Source of the DNA: Rhabdornis inornatus
Lineage: Eukaryota > Chordata > Aves > Passeriformes > Rhabdornithidae
Assembly: GCA_013397075.1 (NCBI GenBank)
Contig: VWZS01000308.1
Span: 456,553 to 520,552, forward strand
Length of the DNA: 64,000 nt
Direction of reading: 5' to 3'
In this document: in pieces, positions 38,187 through 51,716 of the stretch
How the letters are laid out: the number at the start of each line of letters is the position of its first letter
Position numbering within the stretch: position 1 is the first letter of the stretch
The notes under the pieces: model-generated
Databases searched by the model: none
Told to the model about the DNA's origin: nothing
What the model saw: only the letters and a program-made list of their open reading frames with translations
Made by a program: the position numbers and the translations under genes

Positions 38187-38859
38187 GCCTTTGGAAAGGT
38201 TTAGAAAAAGGTTTTATCTGAGAATAAAAGACAGACAGATGGATGTTAGTCTGGGAACTTCAAAAAAGAGAAGCCTATCTGTGCCTCTCTAATTCATTAT
38301 ACTGCAAATTTTGAAATGTTTTCCCTCAAGCCTTACCCAGCAGAGTTAGTGTTTACAGGGCATTACATGAAATAAGATGTTATGCCGTGGGGAAAGCATG
38401 ACGGAAGGGGAAAAGAAGGCAACTGTATAATATTAATTCTAGGGGAAAAACCTGCTATTTTCCTCCCAGGCAGAGAGAGCAGGCGGAGCGCAAATCAAAC
38501 CTACCAAGGAAGATCAGACTGATCTCAAGGTTCAGGTATACATTTCTAGAAGCAGCGTGCTTCCAGGCAGAAAATCTCTTGACCGATGGGTGATTTGTGA
38601 ATATCAAAGTGCTAAAGAGCTGGGGCTGCCTTGCCCTTTGTCCTGTCACTCCTCTCAGCACATGTGGGGCTTCTTGACTCTCATTAGCCAGGCTCACATC
38701 TTTCCCCTGGCACCTATTAGGGACTTCTTTTGAAGATACCAATTAAAGATTTGAAATGCTGAATTTTTCATTACTGGTTGAAAAGGAAGGCTTTCATGGA
38801 GACTGAAAAGATGGGCAAGGCCTATTGCTAAGTGCCTGTGTACTCAAATAAACAGGGAA
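38187..38859. other. Non-coding stretch
   Basis: A moderately GC-rich patch at 38455-38740 carries an open minus-strand frame of 95 codons with no recognisable product. Confidence 0.45.
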
Positions 38860-39433
38860 TGTTGGAACCCTGAAGCCTGGGAGTTTTGGACTCTCTGTGC
38901 TTTCTGACACTGATCCCCAGGGGAACACTGCTTTTGACTTGAGGCCTTGGAGAAAACTTCCAAATCTGAGTAACGGAGTTAGAGTCATGGGCATGTAGTT
39001 AGAACAAAAGTGTGTAATTTCACATAATGAAGGGTTTTGAATTTGGGGTTTTAGAGTACAGTAATAGGTATGGGACAAAATGGAGGTTTTGGGCCTTGTC
39101 TCTTTCTCTCCTCTTCCTTCTTCTTCATGCTTTCAAGTAGTTTCTGGTTGGACAGTTAGTGCTGCATTGCAGGTCACAGGTGTTTGGTTATTAGGTCAAA
39201 ATTATAAATAATATAGGTGTTAGCTCTTTATTGAACTGTTTAGCTTTAAAAAACCTTGTAACCAGCTAGGTTCTGCTCCATTTTCCTCACTTTTAGCTGG
39301 TAGCTAGAAGTGTTACAGAACTCTCTGTACTTTAGATAAGATTTAATAAACAACCAAGTCCGAACACAAGAAAATTTGTCTCCTTTGTGTTTTTAATCCT
39401 GACTCTGAGTGGAGACAGAAGAAAATAAAGACA
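38860..39433 (+). mobile_element. Probable ERVL-type LTR, songbird style
   Basis: A ~575-bp block starts TGTTGGAACCCTGAAGCCTG. It has a pyrimidine tract at about 39095-39125, a TATAAATA box at 39203-39210 and an AATAAA polyadenylation signal at 39345-39350, about 140 bases after the TATA box. It ends near ...AAAGACA. The order TG start, TATA, AATAAA, CA end is that of a retroviral LTR with U3, R and U5. The wording resembles LTRs common in passerine genomes (pattern recognition only). I could not find a matching target-site duplication or any viral gene, so the right border is uncertain. Confidence 0.6.
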
Positions 39434-42400
39434 AGCCCCTCATTGGGTGGTGCAGCTCACCCTTTGCAGGGGGGTATTTGGGAACTGAATTTCTGGACTT
39501 CAGCACCTAAATTCTTGTCTTTGCACTTAGGGTGCATAAACACCTCAGCTAATGATGACAAAAGGTCTTTTCTGGCTTGTGGGAGCTTCATGGGGATAAG
39601 TGCATTTAGAAGGAGCTCCCACTGTGGTGGATCCCGTGATAAAAGAGGCCAGCTAGCTGTCTGTAGGGACATGATTTGGCTGTTATGAGTTTTGTATCTG
39701 CCTATAGCCAACTTGCTCTCCTGCTAACAGCCAGCATGGGACCTGTTAATAACCAGCCTTAAAATCATCCAGAAAACAATCTATAACTTGCACATAATTA
39801 AATAAGACTTTTAATTTATTTTCCATCATTCCTTCTCCTTAAGTTTTGAAATATTTTACAAGGTGAAACCACAGTATAAACAGACAGTATGTAATAAAAT
39901 ATCTTGAGGAAAAAGAAGATGGAGGCAACTTAGGTAGTTTTGAAATGTTGGGTTTTGCTGCTGATGTTTGATTCTATGTGTTTTAAAGCAAAACAAACTC
40001 GCAAAGTAGGAAAAAACTTCAAAAAATAAAAAGTAAAGAAAATGAAAGAAAGAAAAGAAAATGCAGCTTCTCTCTGTCATCTTGTGTCTCTGGAATTTCC
40101 TTCCCCTGCAGCCTTGCTGCTGGGATGCTACAGGCACAGTGTAATGGCTTATCAGCCACTCTGAACCTCAGCAAATTTTAGCAGCCTCATGTTGTTTAAA
40201 ACATTGCCTTTCGTTGGAGTCTCATGGCTGTGCTGCAAAAAGGTAGTGTTTCTTATCTGGCTGAACTCAATGTATGTTAGAGGGAAACCAGGAAAAGAAC
40301 CACAAGAGGAAAAACCAGGAGAAAAATAAAACATGCTGGGGAAGCAATAAAAGCTGAAGTCAAAAGGTCGTGCCAAGTATTGTCAGATCTAGTTGGAGCT
40401 GGTGGAGGGGAAGATGCTGTTTAATTTTCCCTCTGCTTTGAGTCTACTGAGATGCTTTTCTCAATCAGAATAACAAAGGCACTGTGGTAAAATTAATTTC
40501 TCACATTTGCTGTAGTTGTGGACATGCCATCTCCAAAAGGCAGTGACAGGCCCTTTCCAAAATATTAGCCTCATGGTAATTTCAATATCCAATATATGAC
40601 CCCCTTTTTAGAGCTAGATGTTGTCTTGCTGATCAACAGGCTGGTCAGCATCACTGAGGTGAGTTTAGATCAAACATTTGCAGTTTGAATCAGACTTGTC
40701 TGTTATTTCAGTGTATTAGAGTTACTTTTGAGAGGAAATATAGAATATAGGCTGAAATGGACTTTGACAAGAGCAGGGCTATAGGGTAGTTACCACCGTG
40801 TGATTAAATAAGACTTGATCTTTTGACATGGTTCAGTCTCCTCTCAGCCTCTAATTGTATCTGCTGTTCTGCCTTCAATCTGCAGCAATATGTTAATATC
40901 TCTTAGTAGCTGAGCCATTATGCCTAAATAAGGGATTGCAAATAAATAGGGGTAGACAATTGCAGACATACACACAAATAGAGAGGGACAGCTCTCAACA
41001 TATGGCAATGAATGTAGCCATAAGGCTAAAATATGTATTTTAACTGCCAAATTTCTGAGCAGCTTCCAACTGGCTTTCATTTGGCTTCAACTGTGTGTCT
41101 GACAGTCATTGTAAACTCAGCTTTTGTGCCATATCATTTCTGTGCTCAGTGCCTGGTGCTTATTTGAGCAATATTAATTTGCACTATAGGCTGAGACTGT
41201 TCAGAGAAGAAATATTTTATGTTTGAACTCAGTATACTGGACTCAACTATTAGTGCAAAGTAGCAGTTCATGTTGCTATTACTTTCCAGATTAATATAAA
41301 GGTAATCATTATTAATATCTCCTACCAAGTTTCAATGCTCTCTCTCCTGATCTTTTCAAAGAATTTTTACTCATATTCTAGAAAATATTATTTGACTGTC
41401 CATTCTTTATCAAATTACTATCCAATATTAATCAAGCAAATCTTAATAATTTGTGCTTCAAAGTAAATAGCCACAGTGGCATTTCAACAGGAAAGAGCCA
41501 CCTTGAGAGAAACTGAATCCATTTGGCCTTTTTAATAATCATTTTTTCAATTCTTACATAAAGGAGAGCAAAAATTTCTTCTCCAAGGCTAATCTGCAAT
41601 AAAAGAAGATAGCAGTGAGGTGGTAAGCAAGACTGTGTCTTGCAGCTGGGGTTATTCTGGACACAAAACCTTCCTGGAAAAGCAGGGGAAGTGTGAAATT
41701 TGGGGTTATTCCTCTGACTATTGCTAGGGAAGGGAGCCTGACAAAGGCCATGGACTTGGGCTGATGCTGCTGGTTTGGGGAGGATGTCCCAGCCCTCCCT
41801 CCATCCTCCCAATGGAAGCAGCTAAAGACCCTACAATGAGAAAAAAGGGATCCCTTAAAAAATACACTGTTCATCCACCCAATTTCCATCTCCTTCTGTG
41901 CCAACCACGTAGTAAACCTGCCACTTTTTAATTTTCTCCTACCCCAAATAGGATTTTCCAAATTTTCTTTTGCCTTGAGTGAGACCTGATGGTTACTATT
42001 TGTGCTCTTATACTGCTAGTTAGCTCTTGAGGGTGTGTTAATTTCAGATTAAGAAAAAATGGGTAATACCACTTCTTAATTAAACACATATTTTTTCAGA
42101 GTTATATTTGTACCTAACTACACAAAGCAATTACTGAAATCAAAAAGTCAATTACTTTTTTAGAAATTATTTTGCATTTTGAAACCCCTTCTGACCAAAC
42201 AAGAAACATCTTCTTAGAGTTCTTCAAGCAGGTTATAATATCCTGATGTCACTTGATTGAGCCTCCTCTGCTAATAATCTAAGTCCTCAGAACCAGTCAA
42301 GAATGAAGACCAGAAAACAAGATGTTTCCTTGAAATAAAAGGTTTAGCTGCAAAATATGGTGCAACCAACATTAGGAGGCCAAAGCTTCCAAGGAAAAAA

Positions 42401-44389
42401 TAGGGTAGAAAACCACTGTAGTGAGGACACTCTGTGCAAAGCATTTTCCACAGTTATTTTGAAGGAAAACATGAACAAAAATATTCTTTTTACGTGGGAA
42501 ATCATTTTAGCAACATTTTAACGCTAGAAATATGATACCTGCACACTGTGAAGTGCACCCATTATATGAAATATTTTTTTATAACTTCTGAAATGTAATG
42601 TAAATTAGCATAATAAATGTAAATACAATTTCTGTAATTATACTATTGCAAATCTTAAATTCATTCAGTTAGAGAGTGAATCTGATTTGCATCTGTGAAA
42701 TTCAGTTCAGTATTTCCAGTGAGGAAAATCTGACCCTCTAATGCAATCCTGTTAATTGGAAAAAGAGAGGTTATTTTGGATATCATATGACAACATGTTA
42801 TCCCTTCCTTTTGAAGTGACAGAGAGAACAGCCTGGGACCTTCTTCTTTCTTGCTAATACAGATTATTTGCTTAGGGTCTTTATATTTACCATTTCCAAT
42901 TTTCACCTGTCAACTCTAAAATGTAATCTAAATTCAGGTACCTAAAAATCGTTTCATCCTCAGCTATTTTTTTCTGTTTCTTCCTTCACTCATGGGGCAC
43001 TACTAAAGCAGAGGAAGGCACAAAAGCAAGGAGAGCCTGCAGGGTGGTGGGAGTTGGAGGTCTGACCTTACACCTCTGCACCCAGCTGGTGCTTTTGCCT
43101 CCTGTTTCACTTATGAAGGATGAATGGCATCTTGTGTGTCAATAGGAATTCACAGAATACTGATCTTTCTGGGAAAAAAAAACCAACAAACTCTTTACAG
43201 CTTGTTAGTTGCATTTGTCGTCAAAATAAGGATGGTTTGGGCCTTATAAATTGATGCGTTTCATGAAAATTACAGGGTCTGCTGAGCTGGAATGAGACTC
43301 TCCCACACACACACAAGTCAATTTTAAACTTCAAGTATCACTCTGCTTTTGCAATTGGAAATAAAACCAGGTTATATATAGACATATATATATATACACT
43401 ATAGACAGTAGCAGGTTGTCACCACCAAGGTAATAACTGACCTTGTCATCTCTATAGCTCTGATTCTTTTGTTTCATCATAACGTGTAAGCATTATCAGA
43501 TGCTATCATTGCTTGGATAGGAGTTTTCATGAACATACTATTGGTGATTAACTTTTTTTTTTTTTTCATTTTCTTTGAAGACATCATTGTTTTTTATTTC
43601 TGGTCAGTTCAGTCTCTTTTTTTAGGCTTCTGCTAGCTGTTTTAACTACTATGATATGAAATAAAGAAATATGAATAAATGGTGGCTGGAGAAGTCTATG
43701 GAAAAGGGTGAAATAAAATCCTTGTGAAGGGACACACAACAAATAGCTTTACAACTTGCTTAAAAATTAAAGTGTTCATAAAGTAATTTTAAAAATAGTA
43801 ATAAAAACCCCATCCTGATTGAGAGAGTTAAAAGGTGAGATTTATTGGTTACCAAGACAAAATGTTAATTTTGTCTTGCTCTGTTCACATTAATTATGTT
43901 TCTGCGTGATGTCATGGGCCTGAATATTAGTATAACAAAAAAAATAAAGATAAAATTATATAATTTGAGGAAATTTTAGTACTCTTATCACTTTCTCTTG
44001 AAGCTATAGCGTTAAAGTATTTCTTTATGGAGATTATTGCCAGTGTGATGAATAGGGAACATCAACTTTTATACAAGGAAGCAGAGGTTGGAAGAGAGCT
44101 TTCTTAGATATAATTTCAATGTTTTTAATCTTAAAGAGTATCACAAACCATCTGCATACCTATGCTTATAATGTTTCTCAATGGAGAGGGCATTTTATTT
44201 AAGATGTAGTTCTTTTTATTTAAATCAACCTTAAAATCTTCAGGAGTGTTGGAATTTTGGAATAAAGTCACTAGAAACACAGTGATACTATTTTTTGGTC
44301 AGCTCTATAGAGGACAACTCCAGAACTATTCTAAAATAGTTGTTTTGATCACCAAACAATGTTTGCATGTAAAAGGCAGCTTGGAAAAG
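39434..44389. other. Non-coding stretch
   Basis: About 5 kb without a supported gene. 39434-39720 directly after the LTR is GC-richer and may be residual retroviral or flanking DNA. A (TA)n-like patch lies at 43373-43400 and a T run at 43552-43566. Confidence 0.5.
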
Positions 44390-44457
44390 ATTAATACCTC
44401 CTTATTACATATAATACCTCCTTATTAATCTTATAAAAAGATTAATGCTCCTTATTA
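44390..44457. repeat. Short direct repeats with embedded perfect hairpin
   Basis: Three related copies occur: ATTAATACCTCCTTATTA (44390), ATAATACCTCCTTATTA (44411) and ATTAATGCTCCTTATTA (44441). Between the last two, ATTAATCTT (44424-44432) and AAGATTAAT (44438-44446) form an exact inverted repeat with a 5-base loop. Confidence 0.8.
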
Positions 44458-47400
44458 TATAAAATTACTTAATACTTTTGAAGATCAAATGAAATTTTAG
44501 GTTATTGAAATACTTTATAGATTAATGAGAATCTTTATAGCTATTTTTCCATTCTGACACTATTTTGTATATATTTTCATGGCACTATCTGCATATATTT
44601 GAGATATTCTTCTTTTTAATTTAAGACCTTAATTTAGAAAAACTGACAGCTCCCTTTAGCACCTCTGGTAGACAGAGCTAAGAAAAAATAGGCTTTGCCA
44701 CACACATATTGAAAATTATAGCACTACTGCTCTTCAAAATGTTATGGATGTTTTCTCAGTCATATCCTGAAACTGTAATCCACCGTGCAAAGTTGACCAC
44801 CACAAATAACTGTGCTGAAAGTGGTGTGAGTTCCATCCACACCAGTCACACAGAATAGTGGCAGACCAAAATATTCAAAGAGTGTTACTTTTAACCAGAT
44901 TCTGGATTGTTTTTTTTTATTTATGTTATCATTAACAATGCATGAAGTACTTATTGGAATTAATAAAATGATTGCAGGCTCGAAAAATGAATTTATTAAT
45001 ATGAAATGTAAAATGGAATAGTGATGAGCTTATTTCCAATGTAAATAATGGAAAATAAATCCAGTAAGTGTCTGCTCTTTGGACTGCAAATGAAATGAAC
45101 CCACCTCCAAATCAGTTCATGGTAGTTAGTTAGCCATAAGTGGCTTAGAGAGGTTTCCTCAAGCCAAAGCTAACAAAAAATTCATGATTTGAATATAACT
45201 TGTGGCCCCTTGAGCACGAACCAACCACCTCCCAGAGATCTGAAGTGGGAATGTTTAATCATGACTCTGCTTCCAGTGTGTATTACTCTACCTGGATCAA
45301 TTTAACTCAGAATTTTACATCTTTTTATATCTTAATTCCACTTTATAGCAGACCTGAGGAAAAGTAAGTTGTTTTAGCAAAAGGTCCTTTTTTTCCCCCT
45401 CATAATGATATGGGTGAACAGGACTTCTGCTGGCCTTTGCTGATAGCCTCTTCAGTAGAAAAGCATGTAATTTTACACATCTTTTCCCCATCATAATATT
45501 GCAGACAAGACAAAATAGGAAGATTAGTAGATCCTACCTCTGTTCAGTGACAACAGGGAAAATTAAGAGCAGAAGAGACATATTTAGGCTGACCTAAAAA
45601 ATTGTGGAAGACAGTTAAAAAAAATAAAAAAAATTCCTGATTATTGAAAATTAGGTTTTATTCTGAAAGTTCCTGTATGACACCAACTCCAGAAATGCTG
45701 AAGATTATCTTTTACAGGAGTGTCTGCTGTATAGAACTGTCTGCACAAAATCATTCCTGCTGCATTAATCTTCTGCTTGATGAGTTTTCTTCCAGAATAT
45801 CTTCCAAACATTTAGCCTATTTATGAGACTTTATTTGGTTGGATGATTAGACAGAAGTTTGGGGTTATTTTTCTTGCTTCTTTCTAAGTTGATTGTACAA
45901 AATTCATATTAACCACTTTTCCTCATATCCATTTAAGTTATTTTATTCGTTGTACAGTTTATTCTCAGCTAATGACAGTTACCAGTATCAGTCGTGCTTA
46001 ATTAAAAAACAAAACAAAACAAACAAAAAAATCCAAAAAGTAAAACTAAGCCTACAGCAAAATAAGAAGTACCTGTAGTTAAAATGTTTAAATATTCTAG
46101 CAATGAAGTAAAATTCAGTCAGGGTTGAATCATAATCTGGCCATCCATAAGACATTTAGATTTCTGTGTCTTGATTACTTATGTCACATATGAAATAGTT
46201 CCAAACCCATTGTTACTTCATATTTTCTCAGTCCTACATGGATTTAATCAACATTAATTACACTATAAGTCTGGCAGTGCTGACCTATTTAAATACAACA
46301 GGTTGTGTTTCCAAGGCACCAGGCCAAAATTACAAGCCATCATAAATTCCTCTTGACTTTTCTCTAATTGTGTGTATCACCACTGAAGTGTAACTGATGT
46401 GAGGTCTCCAGTGAATTGGTTACTCACTGTACACACACCTCAACTGATTCATGTACACCAAAAACAAAGAAATGACACAGTAGATACCGCACATCTTGTT
46501 GTTAAGAAACATCAAATATTTAAATTTCTTCACTTTATTCAAAGGCATGGCATTTGGCCACTGAAGGATGACACAGACCACTCCTCGTATGTGATATATA
46601 TAAGTATGGCTTATATTTTCTAGTATTTAAAATGAAATCTGAATTCTGTGGCAAGCTTAATTAACAGGATCTCTTTTTTTAATTAATAGATGCCTTTTTT
46701 TGGATACTTTCTCTACTGGATTCTAGTTCTTCTGATGACTAATAGAAATAATTGGGGCAGTTGGGATCAACAAAGAGACACGGCGTACCGTGTTTGCCAA
46801 GTGCCATCCTTAAAGCAAAAATAATTCCATATGTAACTACAAAAATTGGGCATTTCTCAAAAGATAAAAGAACTACTTTGCTCCAAGGCAACTTCATGGG
46901 CCACCATCTGGCTTCACAAATCTTCAGAAGTGAGATTTTCCTTGCATAAAATGTATCCAGTCAGCCTCTGTGAAAACCGTGCAATGTAGCAAACCCTTCA
47001 TTATCGCATTCATTTGGTGTTCCTTGGTAGTCAGGATGAGACTGGGTGCAAAACTGAGATTATTTTTGTCCTAAAATAGCATTAATCTTGTCTTCAGTGC
47101 TTTTTTAAGGACGATGTTTTACAACTTTAATCTCTCTTTCCTTCAAAAACTCATTTCAAATGGCAAACAACTTTTTATCTTTGTTAAAGAATTTGTTTCA
47201 AATTCTACTGCCCTTTCAGCCAGAATGCAAGTTTAAGAATTCAAATTTCTGCAATGCAACTGTAAGAATTTTAACTATTCTCTTTCAGGAAGCCTAGGAT
47301 GTAATTATCTCTATTTAAGATGGATAAATATGTTTTAAATGGTGATCTCTGCACCTTAGGCCATGGGTCAGAGTTTTTCCTAATACTTTATAGCAAAGAT

Positions 47401-47569
47401 TCTGGAGGTACAATGTGAGAATGGCTGGCATAATATTTCAAGGCAATTATATTCTGATTATAGGCAAGAATAAACTGGAATAAAAGTTCAAAATTTTTCT
47501 TTTCATAAGTTCAAATTTACCCTCAGACATCTGGTTACAGATATTAAAGCAGTTTGCTATTTAAAGTGG
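44458..47569. other. AT-rich non-coding stretch
   Basis: Nothing recognisable. A-rich patches lie at 45617-45638 and 46005-46040. Confidence 0.55.
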
Positions 47570-47947
47570 TGTTACACCCCTAGCTCGCTCAGTGAGTTTT
47601 TAAAGGGGCTTAGGTACTTTGATACCCTTGGGCAGCACACAGGGGAGAGCAACAAACTTCTCAGGAGACTGAACAGCAAACTTTTACTGGCAAACTTTGG
47701 AGAAAAAGGAACTTGGCTAATTTTAAAGCAAACATCCAATCAAAATAAGACATTTCACAAAGCATTCTCCAGCAAACTCTAACCAGTCCAGCTTCAAGCT
47801 ACCCAGATTCTGGGAACAGGAATTTAGGAGAAGAAAGAGACATAAAGAGACACAAAAGAGACTGAAAGATCAATAGTATGGTGTCCAGTGGATTGGTAAA
47901 GAAATAGAGCTCAAGACATTGTACATAATACCTTTTACATTCTAACA
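47570..47947 (-). mobile_element. Possible LTR fragment
   Basis: Read on the minus strand, the block could start TGTTAGAATG (from 47947) and end GCTAGGGGTGTAACA at 47570, giving a TGTTA...TAACA terminal inverted repeat. The GTGTAACA ending preceded by a mixed-composition block is LTR-like. No target-site duplication was found and no polyadenylation signal is clear. It may equally be unrelated unique sequence. Confidence 0.3.
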
Positions 47948-48618
47948 CATCATCAGGACCAGCAACGAAAATATATTTTAATCTTGTATATAATGGGAAG
48001 GAAAACTTCGTGAAATTTGTTTATAATTTTATCTACAGCAAAGCATTCGCTTCTGATTGAGACCATTACACCCAAATAACACTTGTCTGATACAGAAACA
48101 GAGTCTCTGAAATGTCTGGCCATAGTTTATCCCTACTGCACATGCAAGAGGAGCCAAAAAACTGCCTCAAGGGAGGCTTCTCCAGACTGGCTCTGACAAA
48201 GAGAGCAGTCTGTCTTCTCAGGACTTCTTTGTAAGTCTTCATATAGAGAAGACAGCCAAAATTTTTAATATATAGGAAAAGATTTGAAATATGAGGTGTC
48301 AAAATATTTCAAGATAAGCTGTCATGCACTAGGAAACCTCAGAAATTACAAAGAGATGAAAAGAAAATTGACTTAATCCTAAAACAGGATTGTGTGGTCA
48401 GGTTATTGTAGGAAAATGTGTTTGATTTATGTTTTACACATTTTTTCTTAAAATTAGGCATCAAAATAAGCCAATGTGAGCTGTAACAGGCGCTGTTTAA
48501 AAGAGATATAGTAAAATGCATCACTCTGCATTTTCAATAAATTTTTTAAAAATGCCAAATATTGCTTCTGAGGCTTGTTACTGAACATGTTATATTTCTG
48601 TAAGAAGTCTCTGCAGAA
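47948..48618. other. Non-coding stretch
   Basis: No recognised gene or repeat. Confidence 0.5.
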
Positions 48619-48976
48619 GTGGGAGAAGAGAAGGAGCTTCATCAACATCATAAGTATCCAAAAGGAGGGTGTCCAGAGGATGGACCAGGCTCTTCTTGGC
48701 GATGCCAAGCAACAGGACAAGAGGAAACAGGTAGAAACTGAAGGAAGTTCCACCTGAATATGAGGAAGAACTCCTTTACTGTGTGAGTGACTGCACACTA
48801 GAGCATATTGCCTGGAGCGTGGAGTCTCCTTCACTGGAAACATTCCAGAACTATCTGGATGTATTCCTGTGCCACGTGCTTTAGGATGGCTCTGCTTGAG
48901 CAGGGAGGTTGGAACAGGAAACCCACAGTGGTCCCTTGCAACCTGACCCATCCTGTGTGATGGTGTGATTCTGTGA
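48619..48976 (+). mobile_element. CR1 LINE, 3'-terminal fragment (~360 bp)
   Basis: The CR1 order is preserved: GGGAGAAGAGAAGGAGCTTC, 'GGAGGGTGTCCAGAGGATGG', 'CAGGCTCTTCTTGGCGATGC', 'AACAGGACAAGAGGAAACAG', 'GGAAGAACTCCTTTACTGTG', 'CTGCTTGAGCAGGGAGGTTG', 'GTCCCTTGCAACCTGA' and a final 'GTGTGATTCTGTGA'. It is 5' truncated. A 188-codon frame on the opposite strand spans it and is an artefact of the element. Confidence 0.93.
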
Positions 48977-49455
48977 ACCTCTGAGAGTTGGTCTTTTGCT
49001 ACTAGGCCAGAATAACCCAATAGGTTTTCTCAGTGCCGGTACACAGTTTTAGTTTTATTTCATCCACCAGTGCTAATACAAGACCACTCCAAGGCAAGAA
49101 TTTAAAATTATTCATTACAATACTTTAAAGGATGAAAAAGAATCTGTGTGTGTCAGTCATCTTCACGGGGCAAGGAGTAATGAAAATTAAATGCACACAG
49201 GAATGAGTTTTCTATTGTCAGTGATGAAAGTGATAATGGCCCCAAGTCAAAGCAAAATGACACATGAAAGGAGCCTATAGAAAATTGCCTAAGGGAGGTC
49301 CTGAGGCCAGTGCTCAGCACCACATATACACATGCTAGACTGATATTTAATGAAGCTCTGGTTGACTCCATAATGAATGTTGAAGGCTCTCTGGAGCATC
49401 AAACATCATTTAAGACTGCTGGAAGCAAATGCTTTGTTTTTGTTTGGTAGAGGCA
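48977..49455. other. Non-coding stretch
   Basis: No recognised gene or repeat. Confidence 0.5.
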
Positions 49456-49473
49456 GGGTGGGGAGGGGAAGGG
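49456..49473 (+). other. Canonical G-quadruplex motif
   Basis: GGG-T-GGGG-A-GGGG-AA-GGG: four G tracts of three or more with loops of one, one and two bases, the kind that folds stably in vitro (established knowledge). It is isolated in AT-rich DNA, with no gene beside it. Confidence 0.8.
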
Positions 49474-51716
49474 CAATTTCTGAAACAGTTTTTCAGCTCT
49501 TTTGATGAATAAATTGAATTTGGAAGTGGAGAAAAATCCTTTCATGACACAAAGAGAGTTGATTTTTATATTGTATTTGTAACATCTTTACACATATGAA
49601 ATGGAAGAGGAAATAGAGCAGGGATAGCCTAATGGGTTAATGAGAAAAATTAGGCTGGTTTTGAAGTCTCTAATATTTATGTCAACAAGGGACTAGTCTG
49701 ACCCTTGTGATATAAGGAGCAGCCTAGAGATTTATAAATCATGTCTGTATGGTCTGTGCTCAAACAGCTGAAGGTGAAAAAGAAATTGAAATAGATTCTC
49801 ACTCATGATTTAATATGGATGTGATGACTATACTGTATAAATGTATCTTCTAAAGACCTTTGGGACAGTACAACACTAAATAATGGTTCAAGTTATATAT
49901 TAGTAGTGGTGCTAGAGCCCATAGCACTGACAGGCAACATTTCCTATCTGTTTTGATCTTAGTCAAGTTATTTATCTACCTTTTGTGACTCTCCAGAGAC
50001 ATTTTTTGAAGTTAACATCACTACATCAGCTTTTGTCCAATTGTTGGCCCAAATTATATCAGATTTTCTTCTCTTCTCTCCCATTTTTTTCCAGCGTAAA
50101 AGTTTTGCTGTTGCTACAATGAATTTAAGCAGAATATGGTCTAAAACAGCCTCAACTAGCAATTGGCATTATTTGCATTTGTAAGGCCCAAAATGTGTCA
50201 ACCCCCCTGGAGAGGTGATACTAAATTCCTATCTCTATTTTTTCCTACCTTGCCCAGGCATGCAGTGTGTTAACAACACAAATATAAAAGGATTCTGAGG
50301 GAAAAAAATCTTGTTGACCACTGGCAAGTGTCAGCCCATGTTTATTGTAATGGGAAAAATTCAGACTTTTTTAAGTGAATGCCAACTCTTAAAATGATGA
50401 AATTTGTGGGTTTACCTACTTCAGCAAGTAGTTGTGTGCCTACTTCCCACAAAAGAGACAGAAAAGAAAGATAATAATCAATTTTATTCTACAATTTTTT
50501 TAATATTACCTAGACAGAAACTATTTTTACCATCATTCCAAAAAAGACATAATTTCCTTCAGTGAATAATCTATAATAGCAGGCCCACATAGTTTGGTGT
50601 CCAAATTCTTTGCTCAAAGGTCATCTTAAGAGCTCTACACCATCCTGAAAACCCATTAGTATTTCTAGGCATTGAACTTGGTTGAAAATTGATGTAGAGC
50701 ATACATAAAAAATTCAGAGTAGTTGACATAACATGGATGAGCATGGTTGACATTGAAGCAAATTTAACCCTTCTATCTAATCACCAGACAGTAGATTTTC
50801 TGTTTCAAACATAAAAGGTGTGGAACCCCCTCACTGTCATCCAAAGACCTGATAGTTTACCAAATAATAGTCTTTACCACATCAATATCTGGGAACCACA
50901 TCATTCTGGAAATGTTAATAAATTTAATTAAGGGTAAAATACAGCAGAGCACCAAATTGCCAAGAGTAGTTTTCATTTGTTGGAGGACTACATTTCCCTT
51001 TTACCCCTGATGAGCTAACAAAGTCTCTTTTACTTCCATCAGGCTTAGTTCCCCCTTACAGTATGAAATAGAAAGAATATGGGATAATAAAACTAAACAG
51101 TGCCAAAGCTTATTACATATTTTTATGTAGGACAGGACCAGCAAAGTACACGTGGGTCCCTGAAGCATTTTAGGTATCACTAAGGGAATTTCACTCTTTT
51201 TCTGAACAAGTTTGGGTAAGCTAGACATGAGCACATGAGTCCAGGGTAGAAACTGAATTTAAAAACTAGAGGTCAGAAAAAAGTTAGCAAAGTATTTCAA
51301 GGCAGTGAACCCAGGAACAGGTAGCCTGTGGCATGTTCAACATCATTTCATGTCTTTGTTTAGTCAAACAGCATCCTCATGCCTAGGAACGGTCCATATC
51401 TAAAGTTTTGTGTGAGGCTACCAGGAAAATTCCTATTGGTAAGTTTATTCCATTTATTTCTCCGGGCATGAAAACTTTTCTTCAGTTTTTGTTTTGTTTT
51501 GTTTTTTTTTTTACTTTTCTTATATTCTTCTAATCTTGTGTAATTTCTGCTGGAGGTAGTGACTAAACTCACAAGTGGAAAGCATGCTTCCCAAGAGGAG
51601 ATTATATGCACAACCAATGTATCATAACTGGAGTACCACTGGTAGGGGTTACAGCATATCATAATGTATAATTTGTCAACTAGGATGAAGCAGTACAGTC
51701 TGCTCTAAATTTTTCA
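49474..51716. other. AT-rich non-coding stretch
   Basis: Only short unrecognised frames. A TTTTG/T-run patch lies at 51488-51512. Confidence 0.55.

Noticed and set aside
38455..38742. Minus-strand phrase resembling CR1 ('GTGACAGGACAAAGGGCAA')
   Set aside because: Only one short phrase matches; the flanking CR1 order is missing.
48454..49020. 188-codon minus-strand reading frame
   Set aside because: It runs antisense through a CR1 3' fragment. The open frame comes from the repeat and the product matches nothing.
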